64,000 nt of DNA. Origin: Winslowiella arboricola. GTDB lineage: Bacteria; Pseudomonadota; Gammaproteobacteria; Enterobacterales; Enterobacteriaceae. A program made the position numbers and the translations under genes. The stretch's first letter is position 1; each line of letters begins with the position of its first letter. Positions 57,090 through 64,000 of the stretch are shown in pieces. The stretch covers positions 744,001 through 808,000 of the forward strand of contig NZ_JAODIM010000043.1 in assembly GCF_025527015.1 (NCBI RefSeq), read 5' to 3'. The notes beneath the pieces are model-generated. The model saw only the letters and a list, made by a program, of their open reading frames with translations. It searched no databases and had not been told where the DNA came from.

Positions 57090-58553
57090 TCAGGCTGACG
57101 GTTTGCTGACAATATTGTCAGTAAGCGCCTGAAATACAGGTTGTGATACCTCTTCTGTAGAGCGTTTCTGTTCACTGGCTGGCAACAAAGCAAAACTCAG
57201 CCCAAAGGTGTTGATGCCCTGCTCACTATGAGCGAACACCTCGCCCCGATGCATAATCGCCACCGCACGGACAATGGATAATCCCAGCCCGTGATGGGTA
57301 TCGCTTCTGGCGCGGGAAGCATCGACCCGGTAAAACCGCTCAAACAGACGCGGTAAATGCTCAGGCGCCACCGCGGCGCCAGGGTTTGATACCGCAACCC
57401 GGGCATGGCTATGGGTTTCGCTTAAGCTGACGGTCACCGTGCTGTGCGGCACAGAATGGCGCGCGCTGTTCTCCAGCAAATTTGCCAGCGAACGATGGAA
57501 TAACCGCCGGTCAATATGAACAGTCGCATCGCCTTCAACCAGTAATACCAGCTGCTTTTCAGCAAATGAAGGTTCAACGTATTCAGCGGTTTTCAGGGTT
57601 TCTTCGCGCAACGAAACCTGCAAAAGTTGTGAGGCATGTTGACCCGCATGCGCGTGTGACAGAAACAGCATATCGTTCACGATGGATGTCATACGCTCCA
57701 GCTCTTCCAGATTGGAACCCAGCAACTCTTCCAGTTCCTCCGGCGAACGCCGGCGCGATAATCCCAGCTGGGTCTGACCAATCAGATTGGTCAGCGGGGT
57801 ACGCAGCTCATGGGCGACATCAGCGTTAAAACTCTCCAGCTGCCGCCAGGCAATTTCCTGCCTTTCCAGCACGCCGTTAAATGAGAACGCCAGCTGCCTG
57901 AGTTCATCCGGCAACGCGTCAGTCGCCAGTCGTCCGGCGTGATCGCCCGGCGCCAGATGATGGGCCTGCTGGCTTAATGCCCCCAGCGGACGCAGACCAA
58001 TTCGTGATACGCCATAACCGAGTAATGCGACAATAAATACGCCACCGGCGGAGATAATCAGCAGCGTGCGCGTGAACGCATCGAGCGTTCCCATATAGGG
58101 TGTCGAATCGATGGCCACCACATAGCGCAGTTCAGGACGCTCTCCTCTGGCAGGGATGGTTTTTACCAGCAGAAACAGCGAGCAGGCGTCATCAGAAGCG
58201 CCCGGCGCTTTATTTAACCCCTCCTGAAGCGAGGCCCAGTTAACGCCCAGCGGTGGCGCCCCGCCGACACTGAAACGGGCGTCATCACTCAATATCCAGT
58301 AACGTACCCGCTCGCCTTCGGAGCTGGCCAAATCGGTGAACTTATTCGCCAGAACGGACCCCCCCTCGGTGGAGGTGCGCGCGGTTATCCAGGGGCTCAT
58401 CAGTGACTCACGAAACAGCAGCTCGTTATGCATCTGCTTTTGCAATGAATCGTGCAGCGAACTTCGCAACAGCAAACCCAGGGTCGAGACAATCAGCACG
58501 ATGCTCAGGACAAACATCAGGGCAAGACGCCCGGAAATGGAGCGCTTAAACAT
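57090..58553 (-). CDS. Sensor histidine kinase of CusS/HprS type
   Basis: 487 residues from ATG 58553 (GGAGA site); the open frame runs on upstream through the response regulator gene but that is not coding. Two membrane helices (about 10-30 and 170-190) enclose a periplasmic sensor. HAMP linker, then H box NADVAHELRTPLTNLIGQTQ, N box LANLLENSARHS and G box GLGLSIVRAVAIMHRGEV. Heavy-metal-sensor subfamily by architecture. It follows its regulator by 13 bases. Its last 30 bases contain the palindrome for the cupin operon. Confidence 0.93.
   Translation of the reverse strand: MFKRSISGRLALMFVLSIVLIVSTLGLLLRSSLHDSLQKQMHNELLFRESLMSPWITARTSTEGGSVLANKFTDLASSEGERVRYWILSDDARFSVGGAPPLGVNWASLQEGLNKAPGASDDACSLFLLVKTIPARGERPELRYVVAIDSTPYMGTLDAFTRTLLIISAGGVFIVALLGYGVSRIGLRPLGALSQQAHHLAPGDHAGRLATDALPDELRQLAFSFNGVLERQEIAWRQLESFNADVAHELRTPLTNLIGQTQLGLSRRRSPEELEELLGSNLEELERMTSIVNDMLFLSHAHAGQHASQLLQVSLREETLKTAEYVEPSFAEKQLVLLVEGDATVHIDRRLFHRSLANLLENSARHSVPHSTVTVSLSETHSHARVAVSNPGAAVAPEHLPRLFERFYRVDASRARSDTHHGLGLSIVRAVAIMHRGEVFAHSEQGINTFGLSFALLPASEQKRSTEEVSQPVFQALTDNIVSKPSA
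57106..57121. promoter_or_regulatory. CusR/HprR-type box for the cupin operon
   Basis: Perfect 16-bp palindrome ctgacaatattgtcag, which contains TGACAA-N2-TTGTCA, the core of the E. coli CusR box. It lies inside the 3' end of the sensor kinase gene, upstream of the cupin gene. Confidence 0.7.
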
Positions 58554-58566
58554 TATTATTCTCCGG

Positions 58567-59256
58567 TTATGGCTGCGAATGCGATCTGACTTCCAGCACA
58601 TATCCCATACCACGCACGGTGTGCAGTAATCTGATTTCGAAGGGAGCATCGATTTTGGCGCGCAGGCGCTTAATGGCCACTTCAACAACATTCGCGTCGC
58701 TGTCGAAATTCATATCCCAGACCTGTTCAGCAATCATCATCTTCGACAGAATTTCCCCCTGATGGCGGGCAAGCAGGCTGACCAGCGAAAACTCTTTAGC
58801 GGTAAGTTCCAGCCGGACACCGGCGCGAAACACGCGACGCGCCAGCAGATCCAGATGCAGGTCGTGAATTTGCAGTTGCGTAATATCGGCTCCATCGGTC
58901 GAACGACGGCGAACCAGCGCCTGGATGCGCGCGACCAGCTCAATCAGTGAAAACGGTTTCGGCAGGTAGTCGTCCGCGCCAAGTCGCAACCCTTTCACCC
59001 GTTCATCGACCGAGCCGCGCGCAGACAGCATCAGCACCGGCGTCTGTTTACTGCCACGAATCCCTTCCAGTACACGGTAGCCGTCTATACCCGGCAGCAT
59101 GACATCGAGGATTATCGCGTCATAATCGAATTCCAGCGCAAAGTGCAGACCCTCCGCGCCATCGGCGGAGACGTCAACGGTAAAGCCTGACTCCCCCAGC
59201 GCACGGCTGAGATACGTTGAGGTTTTTTCTTCATCCTCGACTAACAGTAAACGCAT
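58567..59256 (-). CDS. OmpR-family response regulator of CusR/CopR/HprR type
   Basis: 229 residues. Receiver domain with acidic pocket EDEEK, phospho-Asp in [20 protein letters not shown] and Lys in [14 protein letters not shown]. The winged-helix end has [20 protein letters not shown] and [15 protein letters not shown]. Closest families are the copper (CusR, PcoR, CopR) and reactive-species (HprR) regulators. The palindromes at 57106 and 59386 match the box known for these regulators, so I infer that it controls both sides of the locus and itself. Confidence 0.93.
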   Translation of the reverse strand: MRLLLVEDEEKTSTYLSRALGESGFTVDVSADGAEGLHFALEFDYDAIILDVMLPGIDGYRVLEGIRGSKQTPVLMLSARGSVDERVKGLRLGADDYLPKPFSLIELVARIQALVRRRSTDGADITQLQIHDLHLDLLARRVFRAGVRLELTAKEFSLVSLLARHQGEILSKMMIAEQVWDMNFDSDANVVEVAIKRLRAKIDAPFEIRLLHTVRGMGYVLEVRSHSQP

Positions 59257-59385
59257 AGAACGTGCTTCCTTTTATCCGTAACGCGATTTTCAGCTTACCC
59301 GCAGCGAAACTGCGCGGCGGTCTGAGCGAACAGCATTTTGCGTTACCCCATCTTTATCTGCGCTTACCAACAGCAGGCTGACAAT

Positions 59386-59407
59386 TTTCTGACAGGATTG
59401 TCAGAAA
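59386..59407. promoter_or_regulatory. CusR/HprR-type box in the divergent promoter region
   Basis: Perfect palindrome: arms tttctgaca and tgtcagaaa around ggat. It is nearly midway between the response regulator start (130 bases) and the hydrolase start (138 bases). Three further tgaca words lie at 59379, 59427 and 59458; the first is exactly 11 bases from the palindrome copy. Confidence 0.72.
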
Positions 59408-59544
59408 CCGTAACGATAGTGATAACTGACAAAATTGTTACTCTCTGGTCATGATGCTGACAGACCTCCCTCCCTAAGCTGAGCTGGCACTTTCACTACC
59501 GCGCGCCTCCCCCTTCAGGCCGCGACTTTATCCCGGGAGATAAC

Positions 59545-60597
59545 ATGAAACTTACCGTTTTACATGCACTGCTGCTTGCAGCGACGGCCGGGCTGGCCGC
59601 AACTGCTCAGGCCGCCGATTACAAACAAAACCCCTTTACCCTGGTGTATGACGGGGCGATTCGTGAAAATGTTCAGGGCAAGGTCAATATTCATCCGGTG
59701 AAATATGATCTTCACGGCATTCAGATCGCCGCCAATGTCTATACGCCAGCGAATTACGATCCGGCGAAAAAATACCCTGCGGTGGTGGTGGCGCATCCAA
59801 ACGGTGGTGTTAAAGAACAGGTCGCCGGATTGTATGCGCAGCGACTGGCAGAACACGGATATATCACTATCACCGCGGATGCGGCTTATCAGGGCGCCAG
59901 CGGCGGCATGCCGCGCAGCGTGGATAAACCGGCTAACCGCATTGAAGATATCCACGGTATGGCTGATTACATCAGCCAGTATCCGGGCGTTGATGCAGCC
60001 CGCATGGGTCTGCTCGGTATCTGTGGCGGCGGCGGTTATTCAATTAAAGCCGCGCAGACAGACAAGCGGTTTAAAGCGCTGGCAACCCTCAGCATGTTTA
60101 ACTCCGGGCAGGTACGCCGTAACGGCTATCAGGATTCTCAACTGGCAACCATTCAGGATCGCCTGAAAGTGGCAACTGACGCGCGCAGTAAAGAGGCCAC
60201 CACCGGTGAAGTCACTTACTCCGGCGATGCCAGCCTGACGGCTGCGCAAATCGCTAAACTGCCTTTCGATCTCTATCGTCAGGGTTATGAGTATTACTGG
60301 AAAACCCATGCGCATCCGAATTCAACCTTCCGCTATACCACCAGCAGCCTGCTCGATTTAATGCGCTTTGATGCGCAAAGCAATATGGACCTGATCAATC
60401 AGCCGCTGCTGATGATGGCGGGCAGCAAAGCTGACTCTCTCTATATGACTGAAAGTGCTTTTAAGCAGGCCACCGGCACCCCTGACAAAAAGTTGTATCT
60501 TATCGAAGGCGCGACCCATATTGAGACTTACTGGGTTCCGCGTTATGTCGATCAGGCCATAAACCAGCTTGATCCCTTCTTTGATAAAAATATTTAG
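59545..60597 (+). CDS. Exported alpha/beta hydrolase with cysteine nucleophile (YcjY/dienelactone hydrolase-like)
   Basis: 350 residues. Signal peptide MKLTVLHALLLAATAGLAAT-AQA. The nucleophile elbow is GICGGGGYS, with Cys where most esterases have Ser, as in dienelactone hydrolases and E. coli YcjY. Oxyanion region VVVAHPNGGVKEQ, acid near MMAGSKADS and catalytic His in EGATHIETYW. GGGAGA ribosome site. Divergent from the two-component regulator with the CusR-type box between, so it is a likely target. Ends with a 4-base overlap with the convergent MFS gene. Confidence 0.88.
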   Translation: MKLTVLHALLLAATAGLAATAQAADYKQNPFTLVYDGAIRENVQGKVNIHPVKYDLHGIQIAANVYTPANYDPAKKYPAVVVAHPNGGVKEQVAGLYAQRLAEHGYITITADAAYQGASGGMPRSVDKPANRIEDIHGMADYISQYPGVDAARMGLLGICGGGGYSIKAAQTDKRFKALATLSMFNSGQVRRNGYQDSQLATIQDRLKVATDARSKEATTGEVTYSGDASLTAAQIAKLPFDLYRQGYEYYWKTHAHPNSTFRYTTSSLLDLMRFDAQSNMDLINQPLLMMAGSKADSLYMTESAFKQATGTPDKKLYLIEGATHIETYWVPRYVDQAINQLDPFFDKNI

Positions 60598-61808
60598 CGA
60601 ACAGGTTTAACGGTCGTACGTGTGGTTAAGGCCATTACCGCACTCGCCACGGTAAATAACGCGATTATCCAGCTCATGGTCCACGGCGTGCCGTCACTTA
60701 ACAGTGCGAGCAGCAAAGAAGAGATAATGCCGCTGCCATATTGCAGTGAACCTGTTAATGCGGATGCGGAGCCTGCCATATCCGGCACAGCATCCATTGC
60801 CGCAGCCGTTGAGGTTGCGGCAATAATTCCGTTCATGGAAAAGAAAATAAACACTGCGAGGACAATCATCACGATGCCGCCGAAACCCAGTTTTGTGCTT
60901 ATCGCCAGCGTAATGGCGGCAACAGCGGCAATCACCACGGCAAATTTAAGCAGTGACTCTAACGGATAGCGATGCACCAGGCGTCGGTTGACCATACTCA
61001 CGGCCATTAAGCCAACCACATTAACCGCAAATAACCCGCCATAATGCTGCGGATCGATGCCGAAGTAAGAGATATAAACAAAAGGCGAACCGGTAATAAA
61101 CGCGTAGGCGGCGACATAATAGAACGTTACACAGAGTGTAAAACGCATAAAGCGGGTATTTTTCAGCAAGTGATAATAATTGCTGAACGCGCCTGCTAAA
61201 GAGGTTTTGACCCTTTTTTCTTCCGCTAAGGTTTCCGGCAGCCAGCACATCAAAACCAGCATTAAGGCGCCGATTAGCGTCAGTAGCCAGAATATATTAT
61301 GCCACGACGTCACCCTGATCATTTGCCCCCCCAGCAGAGGCCCGGCTATCGGCGCGATGGCCATAATCACCATTAACGTGGAGAGCATTTGTGCGGCCCG
61401 GGTGCGGCCAAACAGGTCGCGAATCATAGCGCGAGCTAGCATCGGGCCGGTACAGGCGCCAAGCGCCTGGAAGACACGCCAGAACACAATTTGCGTAATA
61501 TCTGTTGAGAGTGCACAACCTGCTGAACCGATAATAAATAATATCAGACCAATAAACAGCGGCGCTTTACGGCCAAAATGGTCGCTTATTGGCCCCCATA
61601 TCAACTGCGCGAGACAAAAGCCGATTAAAAAACCGGTAATCGTGAGCCCGGCATCACCATGCAGATCTTTCGCCATCACCGGCATGGCGGGCAGGTAGAT
61701 ATCAGTAGATAACGACGTGAAAGCCATTAGCGCGCTGAGAATAAGAATAAAAGGCAATCCGCTCGATTTCACGGTAAAGGTGTTGATACGCTGAGAGGCG
61801 TTATCCAT
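60594..61808 (-). CDS. Bcr/CflA-family multidrug efflux transporter (MFS, 12 helices)
   Basis: 404 residues. Start of the transporter LSALMAFTSLSTDIYLPAMP is diagnostic of the Bcr/CflA group; motif A is GPISDHFGRKAPLFIGL and motif C-like ARAMIRDLFGRTRAAQMLST, then IAPIAGPLLGG. Inner-membrane drug:proton exporter; substrates unknown. Convergent with the hydrolase; upstream lies a 636-base gap. Confidence 0.9.
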   Translation of the reverse strand: MDNASQRINTFTVKSSGLPFILILSALMAFTSLSTDIYLPAMPVMAKDLHGDAGLTITGFLIGFCLAQLIWGPISDHFGRKAPLFIGLILFIIGSAGCALSTDITQIVFWRVFQALGACTGPMLARAMIRDLFGRTRAAQMLSTLMVIMAIAPIAGPLLGGQMIRVTSWHNIFWLLTLIGALMLVLMCWLPETLAEEKRVKTSLAGAFSNYYHLLKNTRFMRFTLCVTFYYVAAYAFITGSPFVYISYFGIDPQHYGGLFAVNVVGLMAVSMVNRRLVHRYPLESLLKFAVVIAAVAAITLAISTKLGFGGIVMIVLAVFIFFSMNGIIAATSTAAAMDAVPDMAGSASALTGSLQYGSGIISSLLLALLSDGTPWTMSWIIALFTVASAVMALTTRTTVKPVR

Positions 61809-62444
61809 TGTAATGTCCAGGCAGAATCAATCACCTGATGTTACTGGCTATCAGCAACGGGATAATCAGGCAGATTCGCATTGGCGCTATGAGCAGAATT
61901 CATTAATCACGGTTTTTTATCATTTTCAGCATGGTGGTGGCAGTGCTAAAGGGCGGCCATTTCGCGGCAGAGGAGTAAGCGCAATGATTGGCTGAGGATA
62001 GTAAGTGCATTTTTCTCTGCACTGCGCTGATGCAAAACATCAATTCACGGCGTGCTGAAAAGTAACCAATATTTTAAGCGCGGCGTATTAAATAAAGTAA
62101 ACGCACCAATTCAGTGATAAATAATTTATTATTTTTCATGACTGCACTGATATTGTGCAGTTATATCATTCCAATTCCATAAGTAAACAGTATGGAAGCG
62201 TAGGCGTAACGTAAAGCAAAAAAAACTGTCATTTATAAATTTATTATATGGACAGAAATTTAACATTAAATACTGTAAAATCAATAGCATACCACCATGC
62301 CTTTTTCTTTACCCCGACTGATTGGAATCTTCTCTATTTGCACCTTAATTAAATTCCGTCGCTTAAAAAAGCATTGCACCTCCATTTTTTAAAGTGATAA
62401 AACATTCTCAGTTGATAAATCATTTTCACTTTAAGGGTAAGGTT
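61809..62444. other. AT-rich intergenic region before the RraA-like gene
   Basis: 636 bases, noticeably AT-richer than the rest, especially 62040-62300. A 60-codon open frame (61813-61995) has no ribosome site and no family features. The only structured element seen is the palindrome at 62142. No RNA gene was recognised. Confidence 0.5.
62142..62160. promoter_or_regulatory. Candidate operator upstream of the RraA-like/MHS unit
   Basis: Inverted repeat ctgcac-N7-gtgcag, symmetrical and inside AT-rich DNA about 290 bases before the RraA-like start. The regulator is not in the window. Confidence 0.4.
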
Positions 62445-63077
62445 ATGTCTCTTGAAACGGCAGATATTCGTATTTCTCCGCTGTGGAATCGTCCGGATAA
62501 AAAATGGCTTTCGGCTTTTGCAGCATTCCCGGTAGCGAACATTGGCGATGCCATGGAACGCCTGAGCATGTGCGATGCCGGTATTGCCCCGCTCAACAGC
62601 GGCGCCAGTTTCGTTGGCTTCGCCTTCCCGGTGCTGGTCACGGCTGGCGACAACGCCGCGGTGATTAAAGCGCTGGATTACATTCAGCCCGGCGACGTGA
62701 TGATGATTAACGGCCAGGGCTATATCGATCGCGCGCTGGTGGGTGAACAACTGACCCAGCGATTCCAGCATGCCGGCGCGACCGCACAGGTAATCGACGG
62801 CGCGGTACGCGATCGCAAGGTCATCGAGTCAACCGGTTTAGCCACCTGGTGTCGTGGCATCACACCGGCGGGGCCGTATAAAAATGGTCCGGGCGTGATC
62901 GGTGAACCCGTGGCCATCGGCGGCGTGGTCTGTTGCGCCGGCGACATCGTGGTCGGTGACGACGACGGCATCATTATCATTCCATTCTGGCGTGCTGAAA
63001 CGGTGCTGGAAGCGGTGCGCGAGGTGGCGCGACATGAAGCTGAAATGACCGAAGAAGTCACCCGCAAATATCAATAA
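62445..63077 (+). CDS. RraA-like protein / 4-hydroxy-4-methyl-2-oxoglutarate aldolase family
   Basis: 210 residues from ATG 62445 (AAGGTT upstream). RraA fold with NIGDAMERLSMCDAGIAPLN, VTAGDNAAVIKALDYIQPGD, and the catalytic/metal region QVIDGAVRDRKVIESTGLATW. The Arg-Asp of GAVRD binds substrate and metal in the HMG aldolases of this family. The following MHS carboxylate transporter favours an enzyme role in organic-acid breakdown over RNase E inhibition; inferred. Confidence 0.85.
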   Translation: MSLETADIRISPLWNRPDKKWLSAFAAFPVANIGDAMERLSMCDAGIAPLNSGASFVGFAFPVLVTAGDNAAVIKALDYIQPGDVMMINGQGYIDRALVGEQLTQRFQHAGATAQVIDGAVRDRKVIESTGLATWCRGITPAGPYKNGPGVIGEPVAIGGVVCCAGDIVVGDDDGIIIIPFWRAETVLEAVREVARHEAEMTEEVTRKYQ

Positions 63078-63144
63078 AAAAGATCATGGCGACCGGCGGC
63101 GGCAGGCACTCCGGGATAACTCAACACGATTGCAGGGCAGAACA

Positions 63145-64000
63145 ATGACAAAATCACATGCAGTAACAATGGATTATGCTTTGCCGCAAGATAAGGTGAC
63201 GACCAGTAATGTCGTACGCCGTGCTTCTCTTGCAGGTGGCGTCGGCTCGTTTGTTGAATGGTATGACTATGGCATTTATGGATTGCTGGTCAGCTCTCTG
63301 GTGCTGGTGTTTTCCGCCAGCGATATGAGTACCACCGATTCCGGCCTGATGCTGACTTATGTCGGTTTCACGGTCAGTTTCCTGGTCAGGCCCTTTGGTG
63401 GGGTTATTTGTGGCTACCTGGGTGACAGAATGGGTCGTCAGAAATTACTGGCCATCCTGCTGTTGATGATCTCGCTGGCGACGGCGGCAATCGGCCTGTT
63501 ACCGGGCTACGCCAGCATTGGCTGGGCGGCGCCTGCCTTGCTGATCCTGCTGCGAATTGTGCAGGGCTTCTCGGCTGGCGGCGAAGTCTCCGGGGCCGGT
63601 TCCTTTGTGGCGGAATATGCCGAAGATCATCGCCGCGCCGTGGTGATGTCGCCGCTGGTGATGGGTTCCTTTATTGCACTGTTATTTGGCAGCCTGCTGA
63701 TCAGCGGTTTAATCAACACTTTTGGCGTAGATGCAATGAACAGCTGGCTATGGCGCATCCCCTTCCTGCTGGCGATCCCGATGGCGATGATTGGTGTCTA
63801 TATCCGCACCCGCATCCAGGATACTCCGCACTTCCAGATGGTAAAAGCCAGTAAGCGCGTGGTACGCAACCCCATTCGCGAGGTGCTGACCTCAAAGCGT
63901 CATCTTAAGGCTATCGGCCTGGCGATCACCCTTCCTGCCGTCAACGGGCCGGGTTACTACATCCTGTTTGTCTATATGCCGACGTATCTGCAAAAAGTGA
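63145..64000 (+). CDS. MHS-family MFS transporter (organic acid/proton symporter), cut by the window end
   Basis: 285 codons visible from ATG 63145, with AGGGCAG upstream; the gene runs past the right edge. MHS features: GGVGSFVEWYDYGIYGLLVS at the first helix, RPFGGVICGYLGDRMGRQKL (motif A), RIVQGFSAGGEVSGAGSFVA and EYAEDHRRA. Relatives import shikimate, citrate, proline/betaine or aromatic acids. 67 bases after the RraA-like gene and probably co-transcribed, so it likely brings in the substrate of that enzyme's pathway. Confidence 0.9.
   Translation, partial: MTKSHAVTMDYALPQDKVTTSNVVRRASLAGGVGSFVEWYDYGIYGLLVSSLVLVFSASDMSTTDSGLMLTYVGFTVSFLVRPFGGVICGYLGDRMGRQKLLAILLLMISLATAAIGLLPGYASIGWAAPALLILLRIVQGFSAGGEVSGAGSFVAEYAEDHRRAVVMSPLVMGSFIALLFGSLLISGLINTFGVDAMNSWLWRIPFLLAIPMAMIGVYIRTRIQDTPHFQMVKASKRVVRNPIREVLTSKRHLKAIGLAITLPAVNGPGYYILFVYMPTYLQKV

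Noticed and set aside
61813..61995. 60-codon open frame next to the Bcr/CflA gene
   Set aside because: No ribosome site, unusual composition, no recognisable features.

Overview
The window is chromosomal DNA of an enterobacterium, most likely Erwiniaceae (Pantoea/Erwinia type). The evidence is the E. coli-like core block hemA-prfA-prmC-sirB2-sirB1-kdsA, lolB-ispE-prs, chaA/chaB/chaC, ychH/pth, ychF, osmB and ychO. Accessory loci typical of plant- and soil-associated enterobacteria are inserted into it. No rRNA, tRNA, CRISPR array, prophage or insertion sequence was recognised.

Layout. 1-5 kb: the end of a porin, a bestrophin-like channel, a MarR-GNAT fusion, the YchO invasin-like outer-membrane protein and a periplasmic YbhB-like protein. 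4.5-11.6 kb: a sugar or polyol locus read leftwards (SDR, binding protein, DUF2291 lipoprotein, two-domain ATPase, permease, SDR) with a divergent DeoR-type regulator. 11.5-23.6 kb: a complete assimilatory nitrate system, nasR and nasF-E-D-(C+B fused)-A, followed by cobA for siroheme. A sigma-54 promoter, an NtrC-like site and an attenuator leader for the ANTAR protein NasR can be read directly upstream of nasF. 24.1-33.2 kb: a reduced type VI secretion locus with only TssL, a short TssM and the post-translational control genes (TagF, FHA protein, PppA, PpkA), plus an SH3 lipoprotein and an unknown exported protein. No sheath, tube, baseplate or ClpV gene is present.

33.3-36.2 kb: chaC carries an in-frame amber codon and looks dead; chaB and chaA are intact, and an ERIC-like palindrome fills the chaA leader. 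36.2-44.9 kb is conserved housekeeping. 44.9-51.9 kb mixes core genes (ychH, pth, ychF, osmB) with a LysR/MFS pair and a SulP transporter.

52.2-60.6 kb is the most interesting accessory region. A CusRS/HprRS-type two-component system lies between a five-gene operon (cupin, carboxymuconolactone decarboxylase-like, Tat-type flavodoxin, alpha/beta hydrolase, aldo-keto reductase) and a divergent exported hydrolase. Two near-identical TGACA-N4-TGTCA palindromes sit upstream of the two flanking units. Most products carry export signals, so I infer an envelope redox or electrophile response controlled by this system. The window ends with a Bcr/CflA exporter, an RraA-like protein and the start of an MHS-family transporter.

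A short GC-rich palindrome (8-bp arms, 4-nt loop) recurs in five intergenic places and is a family of dispersed repeats.
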